The translations under genes and the position numbers were made by a program. A stretch of 64,000 nt of DNA from Alcanivorax sp. 24 (GTDB taxonomy: Bacteria; Pseudomonadota; Gammaproteobacteria; Pseudomonadales; Alcanivoracaceae), in the NCBI RefSeq assembly GCF_004360225.1, contig NZ_SNUA01000003.1, forward strand, positions 1 through 64,000, read 5' to 3'. Below the pieces are notes generated by a model. That model saw nothing but the letters and a program-made list of their open reading frames with translations. It was not told where the DNA came from and did no database searches. Shown in pieces: positions 20,100 through 28,480 of this stretch (its first letter is position 1; every line of letters starts with the position of its first letter).

Positions 20100-21362
20100 A
20101 TGGGATACCAAAAGATCGTGGTTCCGGCAGACGGTGACAAAATCACCGTTAATGCGGACCTATCCCTGAATGTCCCCAACCACCCGATCATTCCGTATAT
20201 CGAAGGGGACGGCATCGGCGTTGATATCTCGCCGGTGATGATAAAAGTGGTTAACGCCGCGGTGGAAAAAGCCTATGGCGCCAAGCGTGGCATCACCTGG
20301 ATGGAAATCTATGCCGGTGAAAAGGCCACCCGGGTTTACGGGCCGGATGTCTGGCTGCCGGAAGAGACCCTGGAAGCCATGCGGGAATTCACCGTAGGTA
20401 TCAAAGGACCGTTGACCACTCCGGTGGGCGGTGGGATCCGTTCTCTGAACGTGGCCCTGCGCCAGGAGCTCGACCTTTATACCTGTATGCGCCCGGTACG
20501 ATGGTTCGAAGGGGTACCCAGCCCGGTACGCCACCCCGAACTGACCGACATGGTGATCTTCCGTGAAAACTCCGAAGACATCTATGCCGGCATCGAGTGG
20601 GCCGCGGATGGTCCCGAAGCCACCAAGCTGATTCGCTTCCTGCGCGAGGAAATGGGCGTTACCCAGATCCGTTTCCCGGAAGGCTGCGGTATCGGCATCA
20701 AACCGGTGTCCCGCGAGGGCACCCAGCGTCTGGTCCGCAAGGCGATCCAGTACGCCATCGATAATGACAAGGATTCCGTCACCCTGGTGCACAAAGGCAA
20801 CATCATGAAGTACACCGAGGGGGCCTTTAAGGATTGGGGTTACGAATTGGCCCGGGACCGCTTCAACGCCGAGCTGCTTGACGGTGGCCCGTGGATGGTG
20901 ATGAAGAACCCGCGTACCGGTAAAGAGATCGTCATCAAGGACGTGATCGCGGATGCGTTCCTGCAGCAGATCCTGATGCGTCCGGCGGAGTACAGCGTGA
21001 TCGCCACGCTGAACCTGAACGGTGACTACATTTCCGACGCTCTGGCGGCGGAAGTGGGCGGTATCGGTATCGCTCCGGGCGCCAACATCGGTGGCTCCGT
21101 GGCTCTGTTCGAGGCCACGCACGGTACCGCGCCGAAGTACGCCGGCCAGGACAAGGTGAACCCGGGTTCACTGATCCTGTCCGCCGAGATGATGCTGCGC
21201 CATCTGGGCTGGGAAGACGCCGCCGATCTGGTGATCAATGGCATGGAAGGGGCGATTGCCGCCAAGACCGTGACCTACGATTTCGAGCGTCTGATGCCTG
21301 ATGCCACGCTGTTGAAGTGTTCCGAATTCGGCGATGCCGTGATCGAACACATGGGGCGCTGA
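20100..21362 (+). CDS. icd: NADP-dependent isocitrate dehydrogenase
   Basis: A 420-residue homodimeric TCA-cycle enzyme that makes 2-oxoglutarate and NADPH. The sequence has PYIEGDGIG, the substrate loop [18 protein letters not shown] (Ser115 equals the serine phosphorylated by AceK in E. coli), [32 protein letters not shown], and the cofactor-site region [26 protein letters not shown] precedes the ATG. It is convergent with cspD, and the two share a terminator-like stem. The order icd, cspD, clpS, clpA, infA matches Pseudomonas. Confidence 0.97.
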   Translation: MGYQKIVVPADGDKITVNADLSLNVPNHPIIPYIEGDGIGVDISPVMIKVVNAAVEKAYGAKRGITWMEIYAGEKATRVYGPDVWLPEETLEAMREFTVGIKGPLTTPVGGGIRSLNVALRQELDLYTCMRPVRWFEGVPSPVRHPELTDMVIFRENSEDIYAGIEWAADGPEATKLIRFLREEMGVTQIRFPEGCGIGIKPVSREGTQRLVRKAIQYAIDNDKDSVTLVHKGNIMKYTEGAFKDWGYELARDRFNAELLDGGPWMVMKNPRTGKEIVIKDVIADAFLQQILMRPAEYSVIATLNLNGDYISDALAAEVGGIGIAPGANIGGSVALFEATHGTAPKYAGQDKVNPGSLILSAEMMLRHLGWEDAADLVINGMEGAIAAKTVTYDFERLMPDATLLKCSEFGDAVIEHMGR

Positions 21363-21380
21363 TTCCAGCCCTCTCCGGTG

Positions 21381-21411
21381 AAGCGCTCGCTCAGGTGGAG
21401 AGAGCGCTTTT
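21381..21411. terminator. Bidirectional terminator between icd and cspD
   Basis: Stem of AAGCGCTC and GAGCGCTT (extending imperfectly to 12 bp) followed by TTCTC. It begins 18 bases after the icd stop and overlaps the last codons of the convergent cspD. Confidence 0.55.
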
Positions 21412-21663
21412 CTCCCGCTCCCGCCTCCGGCCCGTCCGGTGCCGGCGGGTGGTGGGAACCGCTCCTGGCTTCAGATTCACCGCATGGTAGCCTTTGCTGG
21501 CCTCGAGCAATTCGTATTCCACACTCTGTCCGGTGTATAAGGTTTTGTAACCTTTCTCCTGTATGTAGGAGTAGTGCACGAACAGATCATCGCCACCTTC
21601 GTCCGGTCGAACGAAGCCGTACCCTTTGGCGTTGTTGAACCACTTTACCGTTCCCGTTGCCAT
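21391..21663 (-). CDS. cspD: Cold-shock-domain protein CspD
   Basis: A 90-residue nucleic-acid-binding protein starting MATGTVKWFNNAKGYGFVRP. It has both RNA-binding motifs, KGYGFV and LFVHYS. The first 68 residues are the cold-shock domain; the basic tail (TTRRHRTGRRREREKSA) extends beyond it. CspD in E. coli inhibits replication in stationary phase. It is divergent from clpS, the usual arrangement. Confidence 0.93.
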   Translation of the reverse strand: MATGTVKWFNNAKGYGFVRPDEGGDDLFVHYSYIQEKGYKTLYTGQSVEYELLEASKGYHAVNLKPGAVPTTRRHRTGRRREREKSALST

Positions 21664-22153
21664 GGTCGTCCCTCTGGTTGCTCCGGGTGTCCCGCTGTGC
21701 CGGTGTTCTGTATGACAACCGGTCATCGCACGGTAACCTATGGCTGTACATTGTTTTTGTTATCCCCGCCCGGGCGGGGCCTGGATCACTGACGTCAATA
21801 TCCAATATCAACGCCGCCGGCCATGGGGCTTTGCTCTGGCTATCATAGCGAGTTGCTATGAAGGCCTTGCCACCGGCCTCGGCTGATATGGAATGAGATG
21901 CGCCGAACGGGCCGGAAAGTCCCGGAATATCCGGCATTGCTGGATTCAGAGATCCCCTGGGTCGCGCTCTGCCCAACTTTTCATCATGGAAAACGGAGTG
22001 TCAAGCCCAATGGGGAGCCTAATCGTGCTCTTTACGCCGCCGCGCTGCCGTAAAGATTACAATTAGGTTCCTGGGATTGAAAAATAGCGGTTAATGCCCC
22101 AATAAGTGGATTGCCTGTCGGCGCCCGCGGGTATACAAACTTCAGAGAGACGC
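21664..22153. other. Divergent cspD-clpS intergenic region with a 16-bp perfect palindrome
   Basis: About 490 bases with no credible gene. CCCCGCCCGGGCGGGG at 21764-21779 is a perfect 16-base palindrome. The last 120 bases before clpS are AT-richer and probably hold its promoter, but no clear hexamer pair is visible. Confidence 0.5.
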
Positions 22154-22537
22154 ATGAAAAGGCAGCACAAGGTGTTTTTCACGGGTAACGATCGGGGGGC
22201 GCCAACACGCCTGGGGCCGGATAAGCCGGTGGATCCCGATCGTCAGGGCGATCTGGCCGTTGAGGCGAGCAAGCCACGGCTGAAGCGTCCGTCCATGTAT
22301 AAAGTGATTATGCTCAACGACGACTACACACCAATGGATTTCGTCGTCGAGGTACTGGAAACCTTTTTTCGTATGGACCGCGAGCAGGCCACTCGTGTCA
22401 TGCTGACGGTTCATACCGAGGGCAAGGCGGTGTGCGGGGTGTTTCCCCGGGATATCGCCGAGACCAAGGCCGCGCAAGTGGTCGATTACGCCCGGGAACA
22501 TCAGCATCCGCTGATGTGTCAGGTGGAGAGGGCCTGA
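22154..22537 (+). CDS. clpS: ClpS, N-end-rule adaptor for ClpAP
   Basis: A 127-residue adaptor starting [15 protein letters not shown]. The core is [28 protein letters not shown], with the Asn-Asp-Asp ligand-pocket residues, then [24 protein letters not shown]. It delivers proteins with hydrophobic N-terminal residues to ClpA. The N-terminal extension of about 45 residues is longer than in E. coli. clpA starts 49 bases downstream. Bpt and Aat, which add Leu or Phe to create such substrates, are encoded in the same window. Confidence 0.95.
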   Translation: MKRQHKVFFTGNDRGAPTRLGPDKPVDPDRQGDLAVEASKPRLKRPSMYKVIMLNDDYTPMDFVVEVLETFFRMDREQATRVMLTVHTEGKAVCGVFPRDIAETKAAQVVDYAREHQHPLMCQVERA

Positions 22538-22586
22538 TTCAGGCCGGCGAGCCCGACACCGAGGGTGACGAGTAGTGAGGTAGCCT

Positions 22587-24860
22587 ATGCTCAGCAAAGA
22601 ACTGGAACTTACCCTTAACGAGGCGTTCCATCACGCACGAAGCCACCGTCATGAATTCATGACCGTGGAGCATCTGCTGTTGGCGCTGCTGGAAAACGAT
22701 GCCGCGTTGGAAGTGTTGCGCGCTTGCGGCGCGGACCTGGATGAGCTGCGCGAGGCCCTGACTCAGTTCATTAGCGATTCCACGCCGTTATTGCCGGACG
22801 ACGGTGACGACGAGCGTGACACTCAACCGACGCTGGGCTTCCAGCGGGTGCTGCAACGTGCGGTATTCAGCGTGCAGTCCTCCGGCAAGAAGGAGGTGAC
22901 CGGCGCCAATGTGCTGGTGGCGATCTTCAATGAGCAGGAGAGCCAGGCGGTTTATCTGCTCAACAGCCAGGACGTGCATCGCCTGGACGTGGTCAATTAC
23001 ATTTCCCACGGCGTCTCTCCGCAACAGGAAGCGGATGATGCGCAGCAGCCGGACATCGAGGCCGGTGGCGGCCCCGAAGGGGGCGCTTCCGCCAATGCCC
23101 TGGAGGCTTACGCCACCAATCTGAACGAAATGGCCCGGGCCGATCGGATTGATCCGCTGGTTGGCCGTGCGTTTGAAATCGAGCGGGCGGCGCAGATTCT
23201 GTGCCGGCGGCGCAAGAATAATCCGCTGCTGGTGGGCGAGCCGGGGGTCGGCAAGACCGCCATCGCCGAGGGCCTGGCGCGCATGATCGTGGAAGGGCAG
23301 GTTCCCGAGCCGCTGCAGGACGCCGTGGTCTATTCCCTGGATCTGGGAGCGCTGCTGGCCGGTACCAAATACCGGGGTGATTTCGAGAAGCGGCTCAAGA
23401 GTCTGCTGGCGGAATTGCGCAAGCAGGACAATTCGATCCTGTTCATCGATGAGATTCACACCATCATCGGTGCCGGCGCCGCTTCCGGCGGTGTCATGGA
23501 CGCTTCCAACCTGCTTAAGCCGTTGCTGGCATCCGGTGAATTGAAATGCATGGGCTCCACCACTTTTCAGGAGTACCGGACCATTTTTGAAAAGGACCGG
23601 GCGCTGTCCCGCCGCTTCCAGAAAGTGGATGTGGTGGAGCCGTCGGTGGAAGACACCGTGGGTATTCTCAGGGGGCTCAAGAGCCGCTTCGAGAAACACC
23701 ACGGCGTGCAGTATACCGACGCGGCCCTGCGCTCGGCGGCGGAGTTGAGCGCGCGCTATATCAATGACCGCTTCCTGCCGGACAAGGCCATTGATGTGAT
23801 CGACGAAGTCGGTGCCTGGCAGCGCCTGCGGCCGGAGGCTGATCGTCGCCAGATTATCGAGCAGGATGACGTGGAGGCCATGGTGGCCAAAATCGCGCGG
23901 ATTCCGCCGAAGCAGGTGTCTTCCTCGGACAAGGAGGTACTGCGCAATCTGGAGCGGGATCTGAAGATGACGGTGTTCGGCCAGGACGAGGCCATCGACG
24001 CGATCTCCGCGGCGATCAAGCTGTCCCGTGCCGGATTGAAGGCGGACAACAAGCCGATTGGCTCGTTCATGTTCGCCGGTCCCACCGGGGTCGGTAAAAC
24101 CGAGGTAAGTCGGCAGTTGGCCCGCGCGCTGGGGGTGGAACTGGTGCGCTTCGATATGTCCGAGTACATGGAGCGGCATACCGTCAGCCGTTTGATCGGC
24201 GCGCCTCCTGGCTATGTCGGTTACGATCAGGGTGGCCTGCTCACCGAGGCGATCACCAAGACACCGCACTGTGTGTTGTTGATGGACGAGATCGAGAAGG
24301 CGCACCCGGAAGTTTTCAACATCCTGCTGCAGGTGATGGATAACGCGTCGTTGACCGACAACAACGGCCGCAAGGCGGATTTCCGCAACGTGATCCTGAT
24401 CATGACCACCAATGCCGGCGCCGAGGTGTTGAACAAGCGCTCCATCGGGTTCACCGAACAGGATCAGTCCAGTGATGGCATGGAGGTGTTGAAGAAAGCC
24501 TTCACACCGGAATTCCGCAACCGGTTGGACGCCATCATCCAGTTCAACCCGCTGGATCGAGACACCATTCTCGGTGTGGTGGACAAGTTCCTGGTGGAAC
24601 TGCAGGCGCAGTTGGATGAGAAAGGCGTGGTGCTGGAAGTGGAGGCGGATGCCCGTACCTGGCTGGCCGATCATGGCTACGACAAGGATATGGGGGCTCG
24701 TCCCATGGCCCGTCTGATTCAGGAACAGATCAAGAAGCCGCTGGCGGAGAAACTGCTGTTTGGCGAGCTGTCGGAGCAGGGCGGTCGGGCACGAGTCGTG
24801 GTCCGCGACGACAAGCTGCTGCTGACCGTGGATGCCTCCCAGGAAGAAGCCACCTGCTGA
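22587..24860 (+). CDS. clpA: ClpA, ATPase subunit of the ClpAP protease
   Basis: A 757-residue AAA+ unfoldase of normal length. It has an N-terminal Clp-N double repeat (to about 145) that docks ClpS, a first Walker [14 protein letters not shown] with Walker [10 protein letters not shown], a second Walker [14 protein letters not shown] with [14 protein letters not shown], and the ClpP-binding region near the C-terminus (typical IGL/M-type loop around [14 protein letters not shown]). It unfolds substrates and feeds ClpP, which is not encoded here. A strong bidirectional terminator follows. Confidence 0.97.
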   Translation: MLSKELELTLNEAFHHARSHRHEFMTVEHLLLALLENDAALEVLRACGADLDELREALTQFISDSTPLLPDDGDDERDTQPTLGFQRVLQRAVFSVQSSGKKEVTGANVLVAIFNEQESQAVYLLNSQDVHRLDVVNYISHGVSPQQEADDAQQPDIEAGGGPEGGASANALEAYATNLNEMARADRIDPLVGRAFEIERAAQILCRRRKNNPLLVGEPGVGKTAIAEGLARMIVEGQVPEPLQDAVVYSLDLGALLAGTKYRGDFEKRLKSLLAELRKQDNSILFIDEIHTIIGAGAASGGVMDASNLLKPLLASGELKCMGSTTFQEYRTIFEKDRALSRRFQKVDVVEPSVEDTVGILRGLKSRFEKHHGVQYTDAALRSAAELSARYINDRFLPDKAIDVIDEVGAWQRLRPEADRRQIIEQDDVEAMVAKIARIPPKQVSSSDKEVLRNLERDLKMTVFGQDEAIDAISAAIKLSRAGLKADNKPIGSFMFAGPTGVGKTEVSRQLARALGVELVRFDMSEYMERHTVSRLIGAPPGYVGYDQGGLLTEAITKTPHCVLLMDEIEKAHPEVFNILLQVMDNASLTDNNGRKADFRNVILIMTTNAGAEVLNKRSIGFTEQDQSSDGMEVLKKAFTPEFRNRLDAIIQFNPLDRDTILGVVDKFLVELQAQLDEKGVVLEVEADARTWLADHGYDKDMGARPMARLIQEQIKKPLAEKLLFGELSEQGGRARVVVRDDKLLLTVDASQEEATC

Positions 24861-24937
24861 AGATCGTGGCCAGGGATGGCCCCGCGGGTATTTTTCAGCA
24901 GCAACGCGGTAACGACGGATCTTAAACAGGCACCAAC

Positions 24938-24963
24938 AAAAAACCCGGCATGCCGGGTTTTTT
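24938..24963. terminator. Bidirectional rho-independent terminator (clpA / infA)
   Basis: A perfect palindromic stem: A6, CCCGGCATGCCGGG and T6. It lies between convergent clpA and infA and would work in both directions. Confidence 0.9.
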
Positions 24964-24983
24964 GCGTATCAAGACAATCGCCG

Positions 24984-25202
24984 TTACTTCATGCGGAAGG
25001 TAATGCGCCCCTTGCTCAGATCGTAGGGGGACATCTCCACCTTGACGCGATCGCCGGTGAGAATCCGGATATAGAATTTACGCATCTTGCCGGAAATGTG
25101 GGCGGTGATGACATGCCCATTATCCAGCTTCACACGAAACATAGTGTTGGGAAGGGTTTCGAGAACCACGCCTTCCAATTCAATTTGCTCTTCTTTCGCC
25201 AT
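24984..25202 (-). CDS. infA: Translation initiation factor IF-1
   Basis: A 72-residue S1/OB-fold protein ([19 protein letters not shown], then [21 protein letters not shown] and [18 protein letters not shown]). This is full length for IF-1, which binds the ribosomal A site during initiation. It lies downstream of bpt on the same strand with a 75-base gap. Confidence 0.98.
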   Translation of the reverse strand: MAKEEQIELEGVVLETLPNTMFRVKLDNGHVITAHISGKMRKFYIRILTGDRVKVEMSPYDLSKGRITFRMK

Positions 25203-25277
25203 TCAGCGCGTACCCTGATGTCGTCGGCTACGGAGGGAGGCGCAATTGTGCCGGAATTGGGCGCCTGCTGCAAAGGT

Positions 25278-26027
25278 TTAGGCGCCGGGAGGGCGCGGCG
25301 TGGAGGAAGAGGGGGGCTGGTATTCCTGCCATTCGTCGTTGATCAGCAGTTCCAGCGGGCGGTACTGGCTCTTGTAGCTCATCTTGCGGCACTCGCTGAT
25401 CCAGTAACCCAGGTAGAGATAGGGCAGACCCTGGCGCCGGCATTCCTCGATCTGCCAGAGCAGGGCGTTAACGCCGAGGCCTCGGTCGGCGGCGGCCGGA
25501 TCGAAGAAGGTATAGACCGCGGATAAGCCGTCCTTGAGGGCATCGGTGACGGCCACGGCCAACAATTTTTTGGTGGCCGGATCGCGGAAGCAGTAGAAAC
25601 GGGTATCGGTCCAGGCACAGGTCAGAAAGCTGGAAAACTGTTCCTCGGAGGGCGGGTACATGTCGCCGTCGCCGTGACGCTCGCGAATATACAGTGAGTA
25701 GAGCCGGTAGAATTCACGGGTATACCGGGAGGGCTCCTGCCGCACGATCAGATCGTTGTTGCGCTGAAGGATTCGCTTCTGCCGCCGGCGCGGCCGGAAA
25801 TCCGCTACCCGGACCCGTGCTGGCAGGCAGGCGTGGCAGGCTTCGCAGTGTGGCCGATACAGGTAGTCGCCGCTGCGGCGGAAGCCAAGCAGGGAGAGCT
25901 CGCTGTACAGCGCCGCATTGAGGCGCACCTGCGGATCCACGAACAGCGTGGCGGCCTGCTGGCCTTCCAGGTAGCTGCATGGGTGGGCCGGCGTGCGGAA
26001 GAAGCGAAGTTCGGACAGGTCACTCAT
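25278..26027 (-). CDS. bpt: Aspartate/glutamate leucyltransferase
   Basis: A 249-residue ATE-family aminoacyl-tRNA-protein transferase. Bacterial Bpt attaches Leu to N-terminal Asp or Glu, making ClpS/ClpAP substrates. It shows an N-terminal cysteine cluster (RPHCEACHACLPARV), RQEPSRYTREFYRLYSLYI, the FFDP block and LPYLYLGYWISECRKMSYKSQYRPLE. The C-terminus PSSSTPRPPGA is a short disordered tail. In Pseudomonas aat is its upstream neighbour; here about 6.6 kb of other genes intervene. Confidence 0.94.
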   Translation of the reverse strand: MSDLSELRFFRTPAHPCSYLEGQQAATLFVDPQVRLNAALYSELSLLGFRRSGDYLYRPHCEACHACLPARVRVADFRPRRRQKRILQRNNDLIVRQEPSRYTREFYRLYSLYIRERHGDGDMYPPSEEQFSSFLTCAWTDTRFYCFRDPATKKLLAVAVTDALKDGLSAVYTFFDPAAADRGLGVNALLWQIEECRRQGLPYLYLGYWISECRKMSYKSQYRPLELLINDEWQEYQPPSSSTPRPPGA

Positions 26028-26072
26028 GAGATCAGTGTATCCAAGGCATTGGCGGCTAGCTAGATGCCAGAT

Positions 26073-26105
26073 GACGCCGGACGCCGGACGCCGGACGCCT
26101 GACGC
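26073..26105. repeat. Short GACGCCG heptanucleotide repeat (inverted partner)
   Basis: Four units of GACGCCG/GACGCCT plus a partial unit. It is the same heptamer as the array at 26191-26316 but on the opposite strand, separated by 85 bases, so the two could pair into a long stem. Confidence 0.85.
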
Positions 26106-26190
26106 TTTAGAACATCGGGTCTTGGAACGTTGCGGATATAAATAGGCGCTTTTAATCCTTGCCAGGGTGTTGGGTCTGGTTTTGCATTAT

Positions 26191-26318
26191 CGGCGTCCGG
26201 CGTCCGGCGTCCGGCGTCCGGCGTCCGGCGTCCGGCGTCCGGCGTCCGGCGTCCGGCGTCCGGCGTCCGGCGTCCGGCGTCCGGCGTCCGGCGTCCGGCG
26301 TCCGGCGTCCGGCGTCCG
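26191..26318. repeat. Perfect CGGCGTC tandem array, 18 copies
   Basis: Eighteen uninterrupted copies of the 7-mer CGGCGTC (26191-26316) plus two bases. A 7-base unit keeps all frames open, which creates artificial Pro/Arg/Ala-rich reading frames. The array fills much of the 400-base gap between bpt and the acetoacetyl-CoA synthetase gene; the remainder of that gap holds nothing recognisable apart from the ribosome-binding site at 26423-26427. Copy number probably varies between strains. Confidence 0.95.
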
Positions 26319-26431
26319 TGAATACTTGTACCTTTCGCCGCCCTCCGGAGTTGGATAGGCTTCCGAAGCCCTGTTAGGGCGAAATAACAATAAACGGCCT
26401 TGGTATGCACGGAGGCCGCTTCAGGAGAGCT

Positions 26432-28432
26432 ATGATGACAACAACCGACCCGACGCCGCTGTGGCAACCCAGCGAGGAACGCATCCGCAACAGCCGCCTG
26501 CATCACTTTCAGGGCTGGCTGGAGCAACGCACTGGCCAGCAATTCCGGGACTATGACGCCCTCTGGCGTTGGTCCGTGGACCATCTGGAAGCCTTCTGGG
26601 AGGCGATCTGGCAGTACTTCGATGTGGTTGCCTCGGAACCCTACACCGAGGTGCTCGACAGCCACGAAATGCCCGGGGCTCAATGGTTCGAGGGCAGCCG
26701 GCTGAACCTGGTGGAACAGATCTTCCGGTTTCACCATGATCAGCCCGATCGTCCGGCGATTCTGTCCCGTTCCGAACTTCGTCCGCTGCAATCCCTGTCC
26801 TGGGGTGAGTTGCGCCGGCAGGTGGCGGCTCTGGCTTCCCGGTTACGCGAGCGCGGTGTTGGTCCCGGTGACCGCGTGGTGGCGTACCTGCCCAATGTGG
26901 CGGAGACGGTGGTGGCGTTCTGTGCCTGCGCCAGTGTCGGCGCCATCTGGTCCAGTTGCTCCCCGGATATGGGCACCCGCAGCGTGCTCGACCGCTTCCG
27001 TCAGATCGATCCGAAAGTGATCATCGCCGTGGATGGTTATCGCTACGGCGGCAAGGATTTTGACCGCCTGGAGGTGGTGCGTGGTTTACGTGAGGCGCTG
27101 CCGACGGTGGAGCAGATGATCCTGTTGCCGTATCTCGACCCGGAGGCCCGCCTGGATGGCGCGGATCTCTGGCGGGATATGGTCGAAGGCGAGACGCCCA
27201 TGACTTTTGAGCAGGTGCCGTTCGATCACCCGTTGTGGGTGGTGTATTCCTCCGGAACCACCGGTATGCCCAAACCCATTGTGCACGGTCATGGTGGTAC
27301 CTTGCTGGAAGGGCTGAAAGGCCACGCCCTGCACATGGATCTGGGGCCGGAGGATCGTTTCATGTGGTTCACCACCACCGGCTGGATCATGTGGAATTCG
27401 CAGATCACCGGTTTGATGGTGGGTAGCACCATCTGTCTCTACGACGGCAACCCCGGTTACCCGGATCTGGGCACCTTGTGGCGCTTTGCCGAGGAAACCG
27501 AACTGACTTTCCTTGGTGCCGGTGCCGCCTATTTTCTCAACTGCAAGAAGGCGGAAATCGAACCGGGACAATGGCTGACTCCTGGCAGGCTCAAATCGGT
27601 AGGGTCCACCGGTTCGCCACTGCCGGAGGAAGGGTATCAGTGGATCATGGACCAGTTGGGCGACGTGATGATCGCCACCATCAGCGGTGGCACCGATGTG
27701 GCGGCGGCCTATGTGGGTGGCTGCCCGATACTGCCGGTCTATTCCGGAGAGATGCAGTGCCGGTATCTGGGCACGGCGACCTACGCCATGTCCGACGATG
27801 GCCGGATTCTGGAGGACGAAGTGGGGGAGTTGGTGGTGACCAAGCCGATGCCGTCCATGCCGTTGTATTTCTGGAACGATGCGGAAGGGTTGCGTTACCA
27901 CGACAGCTACTTCGACGTGTTTCCTGGCATCTGGCGCCACGGTGACTGGATCCGCATTACCCCGCGCGGTGGCGCGGTGATCTATGGCCGCTCCGACACC
28001 ACCATCAACCGCCACGGGATCCGTATGGGCACCAGCGAGATTTATCGGGTGGTGGAAGAATTTCCCGAGGTCCTCGACAGTCTGGTGGTGGATCTGGAAT
28101 ATCTTGGGCGGGAATCTTTCATGCCGCTGTTCGTGGTGCTGCGCGAGGGGCAGTCCCTGGACGAGGATCTGAAAAACCGGATCAAGTCGGCGATCCGTGA
28201 CAACCTGTCCGCCCGGCACGTGCCCAACGATATCGTGCCGACGCCGGAGGTTCCGCGCACGCTCACCGGCAAGAAAATGGAGCTGCCGATCAAGAAACTG
28301 CTGCTGGGGCAGTCCCTGGACAAGGTGGCGAATCCGGATGCCATGGCCAATCCGGACAGCCTGACGTTCTACATCGACTATGCCGAACGCCGTGACACCG
28401 CCAATGGGGCGGGGCAGGTGAAAACCGGCTGA
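26432..28432 (+). CDS. Acetoacetate--CoA ligase
   Basis: A 666-residue ANL-superfamily adenylating enzyme activating acetoacetate (or a related short keto acid) to its CoA ester. The start is ATG 26432 after CAGGAGAGC; an upstream ATG at 26405 is less likely. It has an N-terminal ACS-like region (LWQPSEERIRNSRLHHF), the AMP-binding loop YSSGTTGMPKPIVHG (about residue 272), FTTTGWIMWNSQ, YGRSDTTINRHGIRMGTSEIY and the catalytic Lys region LTGKKMELPIKKLL near residue 613. The pattern matches AacS rather than acetyl-CoA synthetase. It would allow use of ketone bodies or acetoacetate from PHB turnover. It is convergent with the siderophore receptor gene. Confidence 0.88.
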   Translation: MMTTTDPTPLWQPSEERIRNSRLHHFQGWLEQRTGQQFRDYDALWRWSVDHLEAFWEAIWQYFDVVASEPYTEVLDSHEMPGAQWFEGSRLNLVEQIFRFHHDQPDRPAILSRSELRPLQSLSWGELRRQVAALASRLRERGVGPGDRVVAYLPNVAETVVAFCACASVGAIWSSCSPDMGTRSVLDRFRQIDPKVIIAVDGYRYGGKDFDRLEVVRGLREALPTVEQMILLPYLDPEARLDGADLWRDMVEGETPMTFEQVPFDHPLWVVYSSGTTGMPKPIVHGHGGTLLEGLKGHALHMDLGPEDRFMWFTTTGWIMWNSQITGLMVGSTICLYDGNPGYPDLGTLWRFAEETELTFLGAGAAYFLNCKKAEIEPGQWLTPGRLKSVGSTGSPLPEEGYQWIMDQLGDVMIATISGGTDVAAAYVGGCPILPVYSGEMQCRYLGTATYAMSDDGRILEDEVGELVVTKPMPSMPLYFWNDAEGLRYHDSYFDVFPGIWRHGDWIRITPRGGAVIYGRSDTTINRHGIRMGTSEIYRVVEEFPEVLDSLVVDLEYLGRESFMPLFVVLREGQSLDEDLKNRIKSAIRDNLSARHVPNDIVPTPEVPRTLTGKKMELPIKKLLLGQSLDKVANPDAMANPDSLTFYIDYAERRDTANGAGQVKTG

Positions 28433-28444
28433 GAAGTACCAACG

Positions 28445-28465
28445 GCGGGGGCAGGATGCCCCCGC
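28445..28465. terminator. Stem-loop between convergent genes
   Basis: Perfect 9-bp stem GCGGGGGCA / TGCCCCCGC with a GGA loop, 12 bases after the ligase stop and 15 bases before the end of the receptor gene. It has no T run. Confidence 0.5.
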
Positions 28466-28480
28466 GTCCGACCTGTCATG

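Noticed and set aside
22788-24674. 628-codon antisense frame under clpA, and similar long frames under purB (15773-16843) and mnmA (17520-19082)
   Set aside because: All lie opposite well-conserved genes and show no family motif; they reflect high GC codon usage.
26191-26318. Possible CRISPR array
   Set aside because: Repeats are 7 bases with no spacers, and no cas genes are present.
26060-26791. Reading frames of repeated Pro/Arg/Ala or Thr/Pro/Asp residues over the heptamer array
   Set aside because: The 7-base unit lacks stop codons in every frame, so these are artefacts of the tandem repeat.
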